From NCBI RefSeq assembly GCF_009861505.1, contig NZ_WTFT01000012.1:139637-174942 (forward strand): a DNA stretch of 35,306 nt, in the 5' to 3' direction. Origin of the DNA: Pseudomonas izuensis (lineage in GTDB: Bacteria; Pseudomonadota; Gammaproteobacteria; Pseudomonadales; Pseudomonadaceae). This document shows positions 8,775-17,151 of this stretch, piece by piece. The notes under the pieces were generated by a model. It saw only the letters and a program-made list of their open reading frames with translations, made no database searches and was not told the DNA's origin. The position numbers and the translations under genes are program-made. The first letter of the stretch is position 1, and the number at the start of each line of letters is the position of its first letter.

Positions 8775-9647
8775 ATGACCCTCACTCAACTGGAGATCTT
8801 CTCCACCGTTGCCGAGCTGCACGGTTTCACGGCGGCGGCCAATCGCCTGGGGATTACCCAATCGGCGGTTTCCCATGCGTTGAAATCCCTGGAGCAGGAA
8901 TTGGGAGTCGAACTGCTGCGCCGCCATCAGTCCCAGGTTGAATTGAGCGATATCGGCCGGCAGCTCCTGCTGCGGGCGCGGGCCATGTTGGGCCTGGCCA
9001 ATACCTTGCGCCAGGAAGCTGCGGATGCCCGGGGCATGAAACGCGGCACCTTGCGCATCGGTTCGTTCGGTCCCACTTCGTCGATCAAACTGCTGCCCTT
9101 GATCCTGCAGCGCTACCGTGCCGAACATCCGGGCATCGAAGTTCACATCGATGAAGGGCCGGACCGTCAGGTGATCCAGTGGCTGGAAGAGCGGCGCATC
9201 GACATCGGGTTTGTGGTGCTGCCGGACGAGCGTTTCAACACGGTGGCGCTGATGGAAGACCAGATGGTTGCACTGCTGCCAGTCAATCATCCGTTGACGG
9301 CGCGTGACAGCGTAAGTCTGAGCGACTTGTGCCATGACCCTTTCGTGTTGACCGAGGCCGGTTCGTCAGAGCTGGTATCGCGGCTGTTCAATGCCGCCGG
9401 GCTGACACCCAACATTCGTTTTCGTTGCTCGCAGTTGCTGAGCACCCTGGATACGGTCGGTCGCGGCGATGCATTGACCGTGGTTGCCGAGAGCTCGCTG
9501 CCCGAGTTCAGCGACAACCGCTACGTGAAGAAACCCTTGTGGCCCGCCGTGGTGCGACAGGTCGGTTTGGCAGTACTCGATCAACGCCAGGCATCACCCG
9601 CGGCACTGGCGTTCATCAAACTGGCCCAGGGGCTTGATTACCGATGA
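8775..9647 (+). CDS. LysR-family transcriptional regulator
   Basis: DNA-binding regulator of 290 residues. The N-terminal winged helix-turn-helix (about residues 1-60) has the classical LysR form: LEIFSTVAELHGFTAAANRL, TQSAVSHALKSLEQELG and LLRRHQ. The substrate-binding domain follows from about residue 90 (GTLRIGSFGPTSSIKLLPL). The start at 8775 is used because an upstream ATG at 8761 runs into a TGA after five codons. Divergent from the EamA exporter, which it probably controls (inference from layout). The co-inducer is unknown. Confidence 0.93.
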   Translation: MTLTQLEIFSTVAELHGFTAAANRLGITQSAVSHALKSLEQELGVELLRRHQSQVELSDIGRQLLLRARAMLGLANTLRQEAADARGMKRGTLRIGSFGPTSSIKLLPLILQRYRAEHPGIEVHIDEGPDRQVIQWLEERRIDIGFVVLPDERFNTVALMEDQMVALLPVNHPLTARDSVSLSDLCHDPFVLTEAGSSELVSRLFNAAGLTPNIRFRCSQLLSTLDTVGRGDALTVVAESSLPEFSDNRYVKKPLWPAVVRQVGLAVLDQRQASPAALAFIKLAQGLDYR

Positions 9648-9699
9648 GCGGCATAAGTACCCAGGGCCAACTATCATGGCTCGAACTTGAACTCTTTTT

Positions 9700-9718
9700 G
9701 CAGGGCGTCGCGCCCTGC
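9700..9718. other. Perfect hairpin before the CSS-EAL gene
   Basis: GCAGGGCG and CGCCCTGC form an 8-bp perfect stem with a 3-base loop. There is no T-run after it on either strand, so it is not a standard terminator. It lies in the 112-bp gap between the LysR and EAL genes; nothing else is evident there. Confidence 0.4.
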
Positions 9719-9759
9719 CAGCATTTGAGAGCCCTATTTCATCGTCACAGGTTTCGCAA

Positions 9760-11292
9760 ATGCCACTGAACGCCAAGACCCGCAAACGCAGCATCAGAGT
9801 GGCTATCACCCTTGCCAGTGGATTACTCCCGGTATTACTGGGTGGTGTCATTATCTCCATGCAAGCCGAGCGAACGCTCCAGCAAAGTACGCAGCAGACC
9901 GCCGAAGAAGCCATTCGCCAGTTCGAACTGATGTTCGACAACAACGCCCAGGCAGCACATGAGTTACTGCCCCTGGCCGGACAAAGTTGCACCGATGTCA
10001 ACCTGGCCTTGCGCGAGCAAGTCACCCGCCGCCCATTCGTGCGCTCGACCACTCTGGTGTGGGACGACACTGTTTATTGCAGTTCCTTGTTTGGTGACTA
10101 TCACGAGAAGATCGCATCCGGGGACTACGCCGGTGGCCGCTTGTTATTGATGAACGGCAACGCGGTCACGCCTGACACGGCATTGCTGGTGTATCGGCTC
10201 GGCGAAGGTAAACGTGGTGCGATGAGCACGCTCGATGGCTACCACCTGAGTAACGCACTGCGTATGATCGGCCGTCATACCCTGCTGGCCCTGCAAGTCG
10301 GCCCCAACTGGTTGACCACCGACGGCGAGTTCCATGAGGGGCCTCTCCCCGTCTTTCCGGTGGCGCAAACCAGAATCGATTCTTCGCGCTTTGCCTTTGG
10401 CGTTCAGGCCGGTTTCCCCGAAGGCGAAACCTGGCGCTACATGAGCAGCCAGTACCCACCGTTGTTCAGCCTGCTGATTTTCTTTGGCGTCATATCGGGC
10501 CTGATCGGACACGTTCTACAGAAGCGCTCATCGTCACCCACCCATGAAATGAAGCGTGCGCTGGACGCGGCGGAGTTCGTTCCGTACTTCCAGGCCGTTG
10601 TGCATGGCGATAGCAAAAAGATCTCCGGCATCGAAGTGCTGATGCGCTGGAATCACCCGAAAGAAGGCCTGGTGCGCCCCGACCTGTTCATTCCATTCGC
10701 CGAACACTGCGGACTGATCGTGCCGATGACCCGCTCATTGATGCAACAGACAGCCACCTTGCTCGCGCCGCTGTCCACGTCGTTCGAGGAACCTTTCCAC
10801 ATCGGCATCAACATTACCGCCAATCACTGCCAGGATCTGGACCTGGTCCAGGATTGCCGCGAATTTCTCGCGGTTTTCGCACCGGGTTCCATTTACCTGG
10901 TGCTGGAGTTGACCGAACGCGAACTGATCGAACCCACGGCCATTACCCATCAGCTGTTCGAACAGTTGCATGACCTTGGGGTGAAGATCGCCATCGACGA
11001 CTTCGGCACCGGCCATTCCAGCCTCGGGTATCTGCGGCAGTTCAATGTTGATTATTTGAAAATCGACCAGAGCTTCGTCGCCATGATCGGCATCGACGCG
11101 TTGTCCAGCCACATTCTGGACAGCATCATGGAACTTGCCGCCAAGCTCGATCTGGCGATGGTTGCCGAAGGTGTGGAGACCCAGGCGCAAAGTGATTATC
11201 TGACGGCCCATAACGTTAACTTCCTGCAGGGCTATCTATATGGTCGACCGATGCCCGGCGCGGAGTTCATTAGTGCATTAAGTGACCATTAA
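9760..11292 (+). CDS. CSS-motif EAL-domain cyclic-di-GMP phosphodiesterase
   Basis: Membrane-anchored phosphodiesterase that should hydrolyse cyclic di-GMP to pGpG. Of 510 residues, about 14-34 and 233-253 are membrane segments that bracket a periplasmic CSS domain with C-S-S at 107-109 and a second cysteine at C77. In related E. coli proteins such cysteines form a disulfide that gates activity and proteolysis. The cytoplasmic EAL domain (about 265-505) keeps the catalytic residues: E292 (in EVL rather than EAL), N351, E383 and E386, D413-D414 in DDFGTG, K434 and E470 in VAEGVET. It should therefore be active. No GGDEF domain is present. The start at 9760 has only a weak AGG upstream. No operon partner. 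Confidence 0.92.
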   Translation: MPLNAKTRKRSIRVAITLASGLLPVLLGGVIISMQAERTLQQSTQQTAEEAIRQFELMFDNNAQAAHELLPLAGQSCTDVNLALREQVTRRPFVRSTTLVWDDTVYCSSLFGDYHEKIASGDYAGGRLLLMNGNAVTPDTALLVYRLGEGKRGAMSTLDGYHLSNALRMIGRHTLLALQVGPNWLTTDGEFHEGPLPVFPVAQTRIDSSRFAFGVQAGFPEGETWRYMSSQYPPLFSLLIFFGVISGLIGHVLQKRSSSPTHEMKRALDAAEFVPYFQAVVHGDSKKISGIEVLMRWNHPKEGLVRPDLFIPFAEHCGLIVPMTRSLMQQTATLLAPLSTSFEEPFHIGINITANHCQDLDLVQDCREFLAVFAPGSIYLVLELTERELIEPTAITHQLFEQLHDLGVKIAIDDFGTGHSSLGYLRQFNVDYLKIDQSFVAMIGIDALSSHILDSIMELAAKLDLAMVAEGVETQAQSDYLTAHNVNFLQGYLYGRPMPGAEFISALSDH

Positions 11293-11527
11293 CTAATGCT
11301 TTCAAGCGATGAGACAGCGATAGGACGCACCAATTTGAAACAAATGACCGTTCTTGGTTACATGAAAAAAAAGACATGATTTACTCTTGGTCCATTAACT
11401 ACTACAATTTTTCATGCCTGCGGTAATTTAGCAGGTGAGCCATTTATCACCGGGTCGCTTCAAGGCTCTTGGCTTATAGCTTTGTTTGCGGTTGGTATCA
11501 GCCAAACACACTATTGGAGTAAAGATA
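11293..11527. promoter_or_regulatory. mvaU: mvaU promoter and long leader
   Basis: This 235-bp AT-rich gap lies ahead of mvaU. A promoter-like pair is TTTACT (11380-11385) and TACAAT (11403-11408), exactly 17 bp apart, predicting a leader of about 110 bases. A CCTGC/GCAGG hairpin lies at about 11416-11434. AT-rich upstream DNA fits autoregulation by H-NS-type proteins. Confidence 0.4.
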
Positions 11528-11890
11528 TTGTCCAGACTCGCTGAATTTCGTGCAGCTGAAAAGGCCCTTCAAGAGCAGCTCAAGCAGCTTGAGTCCCTGA
11601 AGAACGATGCCGGGCTCAAGAAAGAAATCGAATTCGAAGAAAAGCTCCAGGGGCTGATGAAAACCTACGGCAAGAGCCTGCGCGACATTATCGCCATTCT
11701 CGATCCGAACCCGGCCAAATCCGGCCTGCAAGCCTCGGCGCCGAAAACCCGCCGCGCCCGCGTAGTCAAGGTTTATCAGAACCCGCACACCGGTGAACTG
11801 ATTGAAACCAAGGGTGGCAACCACCGCGGCTTGAAAGCCTGGAAGGAACAATATGGTGCCTCTACCGTTGATTCCTGGTTGCGTGGCTAA
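11528..11890 (+). CDS. mvaU: H-NS-type xenogeneic silencer MvaU
   Basis: Nucleoid-associated protein that silences AT-rich, horizontally acquired DNA; the Pseudomonas functional analogue of H-NS. The 120-residue protein starts MSRLAEFRAAEKALQEQL and continues with LESLKNDAGLKKEIEFEEKL, giving the N-terminal coiled-coil oligomerisation domain (about 1-60). After a linker, the C-terminal DNA-binding domain shows VKVYQNPHTGELIETKGGNH and GLKAWKEQYG. These wordings fit MvaU better than MvaT. The probable start is TTG at 11528, preceded by GGAG nine bases upstream; the in-frame start at 11486 would add 14 unconserved residues. It is followed by a strong terminator. Confidence 0.93.
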   Translation: MSRLAEFRAAEKALQEQLKQLESLKNDAGLKKEIEFEEKLQGLMKTYGKSLRDIIAILDPNPAKSGLQASAPKTRRARVVKVYQNPHTGELIETKGGNHRGLKAWKEQYGASTVDSWLRG

Positions 11891-11910
11891 GCACTTGCGC
11901 TGTAGAAAAA

Positions 11911-11934
11911 AGCCCTGCAAATGCAGGGCTTTTT
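11911..11934 (+). terminator. Rho-independent terminator of mvaU
   Basis: AGCCCTGCA and TGCAGGGCT form a 9-bp stem with a 2-base loop, followed by TTTTT. It lies 20 bp after the mvaU stop codon; an A-run before it allows action in both directions. Confidence 0.9.
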
Positions 11935-12066
11935 CATGAATACCTTCTAAATTCAACGATGTTGGCCGATCAAACCACTACTTGCCGACTAACTTTGTGC
12001 TTAATCCGTTTGGGTATCTAAATATTTCGGCGCGGGCGCAAAGCCTGAAGCCACTAAAGTCTTCTT

Positions 12067-12591
12067 TTAAAGTTTCAAGGCGTTTCGCGCTGCCTCTATT
12101 TCATCCTGGCTGGCCTTATAAGCCTCGGCCTGTCCGGCGTAGGAAAGAACGTAGGCTTTATCGCCGTCCACCGCCGCGACCAATGTTTGAGAAAGCACAT
12201 GCCGGCCGTTTTGTGTAATGGTACAGGTGGTTTCCAGCGCCGATAACCGGCTCAAGGTAGTCGGATGAATCCGGTTGCAGACACTTTGATAGCCCCCTTG
12301 AAAAAAGTCTTTCTGCACCGACTTGCGCATCTCCAGCAACACGCCTTCCAGGTTGACCTGATGATCGCTTTGCACCTGCGTCATGGTCAGCTCCATCACC
12401 ATCACTGGCGTGCCGCCCTGATCGACTTTCACTGCACGCTGGCGAGACACACCTGAAGCACCCTCTCCTGGTGCAATCTCTTCGACCTGCCAGCCGGGAG
12501 GCCAGGTCATGATCGGCGTCTCGGCCTGAGCACTGGCAATCCCGGACAGCATGCCGATCAGGATGAACACCGATTTACCGAATCGAATCAT
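12067..12591 (-). CDS. Secreted protein, DUF4946-like
   Basis: A 174-residue exported protein with an N-terminal signal peptide (MIRFGKSVFILIGMLSGIAS followed by AQA) and a mature part starting ETPIMTWPPGWQVEE. Two mature cysteines (in SVCNRIHP and ETTCTITQ) could form a disulfide. The content resembles the DUF4946 family of Pseudomonas periplasmic proteins, whose function is unknown; I am moderately sure of that match. An alternative GTG start at 12603 adds four residues; neither start has a strong ribosome-binding site. It is convergent with mvaU and divergent from gloA. Confidence 0.8.
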   Translation of the reverse strand: MIRFGKSVFILIGMLSGIASAQAETPIMTWPPGWQVEEIAPGEGASGVSRQRAVKVDQGGTPVMVMELTMTQVQSDHQVNLEGVLLEMRKSVQKDFFQGGYQSVCNRIHPTTLSRLSALETTCTITQNGRHVLSQTLVAAVDGDKAYVLSYAGQAEAYKASQDEIEAARNALKL

Positions 12592-12736
12592 TGCAATCAA
12601 CACTCGCGTTTTGAGCCGTGAAGTCTGAGCCCAGGCCGTCTGTCAGGCAATAGCAGAGGCTTTGGGTTTGGTGATGTCCGAACCCTTGCGTATCATGTCC
12701 ACCATTCGATAGCCCCGCTTATTTTCCGGAGGGCCC

Positions 12737-13258
12737 ATGAGCCTGCACGAACTGAACACCTTCCCCGGCGTCACCGCTCAACCTGATACCGCGACGCATA
12801 AGTTTGTCTTCAACCACACCATGCTGCGGGTCAAGGACATCACCAAGTCCCTGGACTTCTACACGCGCATCCTCGGTTTTACGCTGGTGGAAAAGCGCGA
12901 TTTCCCGGAAGCCGAGTTCAGCCTGTACTTCCTAGCCCTGGTCGATCAATCACAGGTCCCGGCCGATGCCGCCGCACGCACCGAGTGGATGAAATCGATC
13001 CCCGGCATTCTCGAATTGACCCATAACCACGGCACCGAGAACGACCCGGACTTCGCCTACCATAACGGCAACACCGACCCACGCGGCTTCGGTCACATCT
13101 GCATCTCGGTACCGGACATCGTCGCTGCGTGTGAGCGCTTTGAAGCACTGGGCTGCGACTTCCAGAAACGCCTGAACGACGGCCGCATGAAGAGCCTGGC
13201 GTTCATCAAGGATCCGGATAACTACTGGGTCGAAATCATCCAGCCGACCCCACTGTAG
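12737..13258 (+). CDS. gloA: Lactoylglutathione lyase (glyoxalase I)
   Basis: Metal-dependent enzyme that isomerises the methylglyoxal-glutathione hemithioacetal to S-lactoylglutathione, detoxifying methylglyoxal in the cytoplasm. The 173-residue protein has the vicinal-oxygen-chelate fold; the four metal ligands are visible as H27 (FNHTMLRVKD), E93 (GILELTHNHG), H120 (GFGHICISV) and E166 (YWVEIIQP). It belongs to the longer glyoxalase I class seen in pseudomonads. The start at 12737 follows CCGGAGGG. The stop codon TAG lies inside the first bases of a REP element, so the last residues (P-L) are encoded by REP-like sequence. Confidence 0.95.
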   Translation: MSLHELNTFPGVTAQPDTATHKFVFNHTMLRVKDITKSLDFYTRILGFTLVEKRDFPEAEFSLYFLALVDQSQVPADAAARTEWMKSIPGILELTHNHGTENDPDFAYHNGNTDPRGFGHICISVPDIVAACERFEALGCDFQKRLNDGRMKSLAFIKDPDNYWVEIIQPTPL

Positions 13259-13354
13259 GAGCGAGCCTGCTCGCGATGGTCGTCAACGATAACGCTGGGC
13301 ACCTGACACCCCGTGGTGCTCTCAGGTCCATCGCGAGCAGGCTCGCTCCTACAG
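13253..13354. repeat. REP pair (REPIN) overlapping gloA stop
   Basis: Arms CTGTAGGAGCGAGCCTGCTC and GAGCAGGCTCGCTCCTACAG face each other. The left arm supplies the gloA stop codon (TAG at 13256-13258). Confidence 0.9.
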
Positions 13355-13386
13355 GGGGCGATCCATGATCTGGATTTTGCCAGACA

Positions 13387-13419
13387 CAAAAAACCCCATG
13401 ATCAGTCATGGGGTTTTGT
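13387..13419. terminator. Bidirectional terminator between gloA and ahpF
   Basis: ACCCCATGA and TCATGGGGT form a 9-bp stem with a short loop, flanked by AAAAAA and TTTT runs. It lies just downstream of ahpF on the minus strand and can also serve gloA. Confidence 0.85.
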
Positions 13420-13436
13420 GTTTTCAGCGCCTGTGT

Positions 13437-14999
13437 TTATGCAGGGGCTGAAGTGCGGATCAGGTGATCGAATGCACTCAAGGAAGCCTTGGCGCCCTCG
13501 CCCACCGCGATCACGATCTGCTTGTACGGCACCGTGGTCACGTCGCCAGCGGCGAACACGCCCGCAATTGAGGTTTCACCACGGGCATCGACGATGATCT
13601 CGCCGCGCGGTGACAGCTCGATGGTGCCCTTGAGCCAATCGGTGTTGGGCAGCAGACCGATCTGCACGAAGATCCCTTCCAGCTCCACGCTGCGCAATTC
13701 GTCAGTTTGACGATCCTTGTAGCGCAGGCCGTTGACCTTCTGACCATCGCCGGTCACTTCAGTGGTTTGTGCATGGGTGATCACAGTGACGTTCGGCAGG
13801 CTGTGCAACTTACGCTGCAACACCGCGTCGGCGCGCAGCTGCACGTCGAACTCCAGCAGCGTGACATGGGACACGATACCGGCCAGGTCGATGGCCGCTT
13901 CGACGCCGGAGTTACCGCCACCAATCACCGCCACACGCTTACCTTTGAACAACGGACCGTCACAGTGCGGGCAGTACGCCACGCCCTTGTTGCGGTATTG
14001 CTGCTCGCCCGGCACATTCATTTCACGCCACCGTGCACCGGTCGCCAGGATCACGGTTTTGGCTTTGAGTTTTGCACCACTGGCGAAGTGGATTTCATGC
14101 AGCTCGCCATTCGCGCCCGGCACCAGCTTGTCGGCACGTTGCAGGTTCATGATGTCCACGTCGTACTGCTTGACGTGTTCTTCCAGTGCCACAGCCAGTT
14201 TCGGTCCTTCGGTTTCCTGCACCGAGATGAAGTTTTCGATGGCCATGGTGTCCAGCACCTGACCACCAAACCGCTCAGCCGCAACACCGGTGCGAATGCC
14301 TTTGCGGGCCGCGTAGATCGCCGCCGAAGCACCGGCCGGGCCACCGCCGACCACCAGTACATCAAAGGCTTCCTTGGCGCTGATCTTCTCTGCCTGGCGC
14401 TCGATGCCGCTGGTGTCGATCTTGGCGATGATTTCTTCCAGGCCCATGCGGCCCTGACCGAAATTCACCCCGTTGAGGTAGATGCTGGGCACCGCCATGA
14501 TCTGGCGTTCATCAACTTCCGCCTGGAACAGTGCGCCGTCGATGGCGACGTGGCGGATGTTGGGGTTCAGCACGGCCATCAGGTTGAGCGCCTGGACCAC
14601 GTCCGGGCAGTTCTGGCAGGACAGCGAGAAGTAGGTCTCGAAGTTGAACTCGCCTTTGAGCGAACGAATCTGTTCAATCACTTCGACACTGGCCTTCGAA
14701 GGGTGGCCGCCGACTTGCAGCAAGGCCAGCACCAACGAAGTGAATTCATGGCCCATCGGGATGCCGGCGAAACGCAGGCTGATATCGGCACCGGGGCGAT
14801 TGATCGAGAACGATGGCTTGCGTGCATCGTCACCGTTGTCGAGCAAAGTAATCTGGGTGGAAAGACTGGCAACGTCTTTCAGCAGTTCGAGCATTTCCCG
14901 GGATTTCGCACCGTCGTCGAGGGAGGCAACGATCTCGATCGGCTGGGTGACCCGTTCCAGGTACGATTTCAACTGGGCTTTAAGATTGGCGTCCAACAT
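13437..14999 (-). CDS. ahpF: Alkyl hydroperoxide reductase subunit F
   Basis: NADH-dependent flavoprotein that reduces the peroxiredoxin AhpC; cytoplasmic. The 520-residue protein has the normal AhpF layout: an N-terminal double thioredoxin-fold domain (about 1-200) with redox pair C128/C131 in SCQNCPD, FAD-binding [15 protein letters not shown] at about 216-230, the second redox pair C343/C346 in AYCPHCDG, the NAD-binding [16 protein letters not shown], and the C-terminal FAD segment [17 protein letters not shown]. The start at 14999 has AAGGAA upstream. It lies downstream of ahpC on the same strand but behind a terminator-like hairpin, so read-through would give less AhpF than AhpC. Confidence 0.97.
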   Translation of the reverse strand: MLDANLKAQLKSYLERVTQPIEIVASLDDGAKSREMLELLKDVASLSTQITLLDNGDDARKPSFSINRPGADISLRFAGIPMGHEFTSLVLALLQVGGHPSKASVEVIEQIRSLKGEFNFETYFSLSCQNCPDVVQALNLMAVLNPNIRHVAIDGALFQAEVDERQIMAVPSIYLNGVNFGQGRMGLEEIIAKIDTSGIERQAEKISAKEAFDVLVVGGGPAGASAAIYAARKGIRTGVAAERFGGQVLDTMAIENFISVQETEGPKLAVALEEHVKQYDVDIMNLQRADKLVPGANGELHEIHFASGAKLKAKTVILATGARWREMNVPGEQQYRNKGVAYCPHCDGPLFKGKRVAVIGGGNSGVEAAIDLAGIVSHVTLLEFDVQLRADAVLQRKLHSLPNVTVITHAQTTEVTGDGQKVNGLRYKDRQTDELRSVELEGIFVQIGLLPNTDWLKGTIELSPRGEIIVDARGETSIAGVFAAGDVTTVPYKQIVIAVGEGAKASLSAFDHLIRTSAPA

Positions 15000-15029
15000 A
15001 CGGGCGATTTCCTTGAATTTGAGACATAA

Positions 15030-15065
15030 AAAAACGCCCGAGCGAATCTCGCCCGGGCGTTTTTA
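15030..15065. terminator. Terminator/attenuator between ahpC and ahpF
   Basis: ACGCCCGAGCGA and TCGCCCGGGCGT form an imperfect GC-rich stem flanked by an A-run and TTTTT. It terminates ahpC on the minus strand and lies only about 30 bp before the ahpF start. Confidence 0.85.
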
Positions 15066-15125
15066 TTGGGCGGTGCAGCTTACTGATCAGGTGCGGCGTT
15101 CCGCCCCGGGTTGCGTGTCACAGAC

Positions 15126-15689
15126 TTAGATCTTGCCGACCAGGTCCAGGGACGGCGCCAGAGTGGCTTCGCCTTCTTTCCACTTGGCTGGGCAAACCTG
15201 GCCAGGGTGAGCAGCGACGTACTGGGCCGCCTTGATCTTGCGCAGCAGCTCGGAAGCATCACGGCCTACACCACCGTCGTTCAGCTCGACGATCTTGATC
15301 TGGCCTTCAGGGTTGATCACGAAGGTGCCACGGTCAGCCAGGCCTGCTTCTTCGATCAACACGTCGAAGTTGCGGGAGATAGCGTGAGTCGGGTCGCCGA
15401 TCATGGTGTATTGGATTTTGCCGATGGCTGGCGAAGTGTTGTGCCAGGCAGCGTGCGCGAAGTGAGTGTCGGTCGAAACGCTGTAGATCTCGACGCCCAG
15501 CTTCTGGAAAGCGTCGTAGTTGTCGGCCAGGTCTTCCAGCTCGGTTGGGCAAACGAAGGTGAAGTCAGCCGGGTAGAAGAACACCACCGACCATTTACCT
15601 TTCAGGTCAGCGTCCGAGACTTTTACGAAGTCGCCGTTTTTGAATGCGTCAGCTTTGAACGGTTTGACTTGGCTGTTGATGATAGGCAT
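15126..15689 (-). CDS. ahpC: Alkyl hydroperoxide reductase subunit C (peroxiredoxin)
   Basis: Typical 2-Cys peroxiredoxin reducing H2O2, organic peroxides and peroxynitrite; recycled by AhpF. The 187-residue protein begins [20 protein letters not shown]. The peroxidatic cysteine is C47 in DFTFVCPTE and the resolving cysteine C166 in [10 protein letters not shown]. Length is standard. The start at 15689 is preceded by GGAGAG; the frame runs 17 codons further upstream without conserved sequence. Probably induced by OxyR; a partial OxyR-like site lies upstream. Confidence 0.98.
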   Translation of the reverse strand: MPIINSQVKPFKADAFKNGDFVKVSDADLKGKWSVVFFYPADFTFVCPTELEDLADNYDAFQKLGVEIYSVSTDTHFAHAAWHNTSPAIGKIQYTMIGDPTHAISRNFDVLIEEAGLADRGTFVINPEGQIKIVELNDGGVGRDASELLRKIKAAQYVAAHPGQVCPAKWKEGEATLAPSLDLVGKI

Positions 15690-15780
15690 CGATGACTCTC
15701 CGTCAGGGGTTGTGAAGTTGATGGAGAGAACTCTAACCACTCGACGGACGGAAGGCTCATTGGCAAACCTGATACTGCTG

Positions 15781-15814
15781 ATTGGCTTTCGCTATTAGCC
15801 AACAGTATTAATAG
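15781..15814. promoter_or_regulatory. Possible OxyR site upstream of ahpC
   Basis: ATTG-N7-CTAT is followed seven bases later by CAGT, a partial match to the ATAG-N7-CTAT-N7-ATAG OxyR pattern. It lies about 95 bp upstream of the ahpC start. Only two of the four half-sites are good. Confidence 0.3.
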
Positions 15815-15825
15815 AAGAAAACGAT

Positions 15826-15930
15826 CTTGTAGGAGCGAGCCTGCTCGCGATGGTCCTCAACGATGACGCGGGTTTGCTGAAAGAATGCGGCGCCCTCAGG
15901 TCCATCGCGAGCAGGCTCGCTCCTACAAGG
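15826..15930. repeat. REP pair (REPIN) overlapping recombinase stop
   Basis: Arms TTGTAGGAGCGAGCCTGCTC and GAGCAGGCTCGCTCCTACAA face each other between ahpC and the recombinase gene. The right arm carries the recombinase stop codon. Confidence 0.9.
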
Positions 15931-16861
15931 TCAGGGGCTTTTCGGGGAGGCGGGTCATGCCCAGGAACGGGCTGGCTTCGATGTAGCGCATGGCGGACTT
16001 GATGTCTTTCCAGCCCACGTAACTCATCAATGACTTCAAGTCCCAGCCACTCTGATGCGCCCACGAGGCAAAACCGCGGCGCAAGGAGTGGCTGGTGTAG
16101 TGTTCGGCGGCGATGCCCGAACGCTCCAGCGCCTGACGCAGCAGGGGTATCACGCTGTTGGCATGCAGGCCCTCTTCGCTTAGATGACCCCAGCGATCGA
16201 TGCCGCGAAAAACCGGTCCGCGCACCAGGGCCGCTTCGGTGATCCAGGCGATGTACGCCTGCACCGGGCATAGTCGCTGCAAGGCGGGTGTCTGGTAAGT
16301 CTTGCCAAGGTTTTCGCGGTCACTCTTGCTGCGCGGCAAGAATAAGGTGATGCCGGAACCGGCGATGGCTTGCACATGTTCGATCTGCAGATTGCACAGC
16401 TCGTCGCTACGAAATCCGCGCCAGAAGCCCAACAGGATCAGCGCGCTATCGCGTCTGGCCCGCAGCAAAGCCGGTCGGTTGTTTTCATTGATTGCGGTTT
16501 GTGCTTCCTGCTCCAACCCGGCGATCACCTGTTCCAGATGTTGAAGCTGCAAAGGCTCGGCCTGCTTCTCCTGGGCTGGATGCAACGCACGAATCCCCTT
16601 GAACACCTTGCGCACCACTGGCGCTTTCGTCGGGTCGGCGAAGCCCTGGCTGTTGTGCCACTGCGCCAACGCCGACAATCGCAGCTTCAGGGTGTTGATC
16701 GACAGCACGCCGGCATGGGCGACCAGATAACGCGCCACGCTGTCGCCGGTGGCCGGCAGGAAACCACCCCAAGTCACCTCAAAGTGCTCGATGGCCGCGC
16801 GATAGCTGCGACGGGTGTTGTCGCGGGTCGCGGCTTGCAGGTAACGATCCAGCTCGCTCAT
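15923..16861 (-). CDS. Tyrosine recombinase / site-specific integrase
   Basis: DNA strand-exchange enzyme of 312 residues. An N-terminal SAM-like core-binding domain (about 1-95) is followed by the catalytic domain: R151 in GFRSDELCNL, K179 in RSKSD, H258 and R261 in SHSLRRGFA, W284 in VGWKD replacing the more common histidine, and the nucleophile Y293 in AMRYIEAS. All essential residues are therefore present. The start at 16861 has GAGG nine bases upstream; a GTG at 16876 is an alternative. The stop codon is inside a REP arm. It is divergent from the KfrA-like gene, with no phage or conjugation genes nearby, so it looks like a resident chromosomal recombinase. Its DNA target is unknown. Confidence 0.9.
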   Translation of the reverse strand: MSELDRYLQAATRDNTRRSYRAAIEHFEVTWGGFLPATGDSVARYLVAHAGVLSINTLKLRLSALAQWHNSQGFADPTKAPVVRKVFKGIRALHPAQEKQAEPLQLQHLEQVIAGLEQEAQTAINENNRPALLRARRDSALILLGFWRGFRSDELCNLQIEHVQAIAGSGITLFLPRSKSDRENLGKTYQTPALQRLCPVQAYIAWITEAALVRGPVFRGIDRWGHLSEEGLHANSVIPLLRQALERSGIAAEHYTSHSLRRGFASWAHQSGWDLKSLMSYVGWKDIKSAMRYIEASPFLGMTRLPEKPLTL

Positions 16862-16883
16862 GGAATGGCGCCTCACGGAAACA

Positions 16884-16987
16884 CTGTAGGAGCGAGCCTG
16901 CTCGCGATGGTCGTCAACGATAACGCTGGTTGGCAGGTGTTCCGCGGCGCTTTCGAGTGCTTCGCGAGCGAGCTCGCTCCTACAGGG
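16884..16987. repeat. REP pair (REPIN)
   Basis: Arms CTGTAGGAGCGAGCCTGCTC and GCGAGCTCGCTCCTACAGG face each other. The pair lies directly upstream of the recombinase start, between it and the KfrA-like gene; this is an unusual 5' position compared with the other pairs. Confidence 0.88.
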
Positions 16988-17032
16988 GTTTGTGTACGGA
17001 AGTAAGCGAGGAATCTCGCGAAATAAGTGATA

Positions 17033-17061
17033 ACACGGGGTAATACCAGTATATCCCGTGT
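17033..17061. promoter_or_regulatory. 29-bp dyad between recombinase and KfrA-like gene
   Basis: Outer arms ACACGGG (17033-17039) and CCCGTGT (17055-17061) are a perfect inverted repeat; an inner ATAC-ca-GTAT dyad lies between them. The size fits either an operator or a tyrosine-recombinase core site. No T-run follows, so it is not a terminator. Confidence 0.5.
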
Positions 17062-17068
17062 CAATAAC

Positions 17069-17077
17069 ATACTGTAT
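17069..17077. promoter_or_regulatory. ATAC/GTAT dyad
   Basis: ATACTGTAT repeats the inner ATAC...GTAT motif of the dyad at 17033-17061, only eight bases downstream of it. It may be a second operator half. Confidence 0.35.
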
Positions 17078-17104
17078 TTAACTTTTGTTTTTCAATGGTA
17101 CAAT

Positions 17105-17130
17105 GTGTATTTACGTAATACGTACCACAT
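17105..17130. promoter_or_regulatory. TACGTA-A-TACGTA dyad upstream of KfrA-like gene
   Basis: TACGTAATACGTA (17112-17124) is both an inverted and a tandem repeat of TACGTA, flanked by TGTG and CACA. It ends about 20 bp before the start codon, the right place for autorepression by the DNA-binding protein. Confidence 0.5.
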
Positions 17131-17151
17131 CACGAAATTGTAGGAGCAATC

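Noticed and set aside
9700..9718. GCAGGGCG hairpin as a terminator of the LysR gene
   Set aside because: The stem is good but the T-run precedes it and none follows, so it does not fit a rho-independent terminator on either strand.
13707..15029. 440-codon open frame on the plus strand antisense to ahpF
   Set aside because: It mirrors ahpF, which carries all family motifs; the frame is an artefact of GC-rich codon use on the opposite strand and has no recognisable domain.
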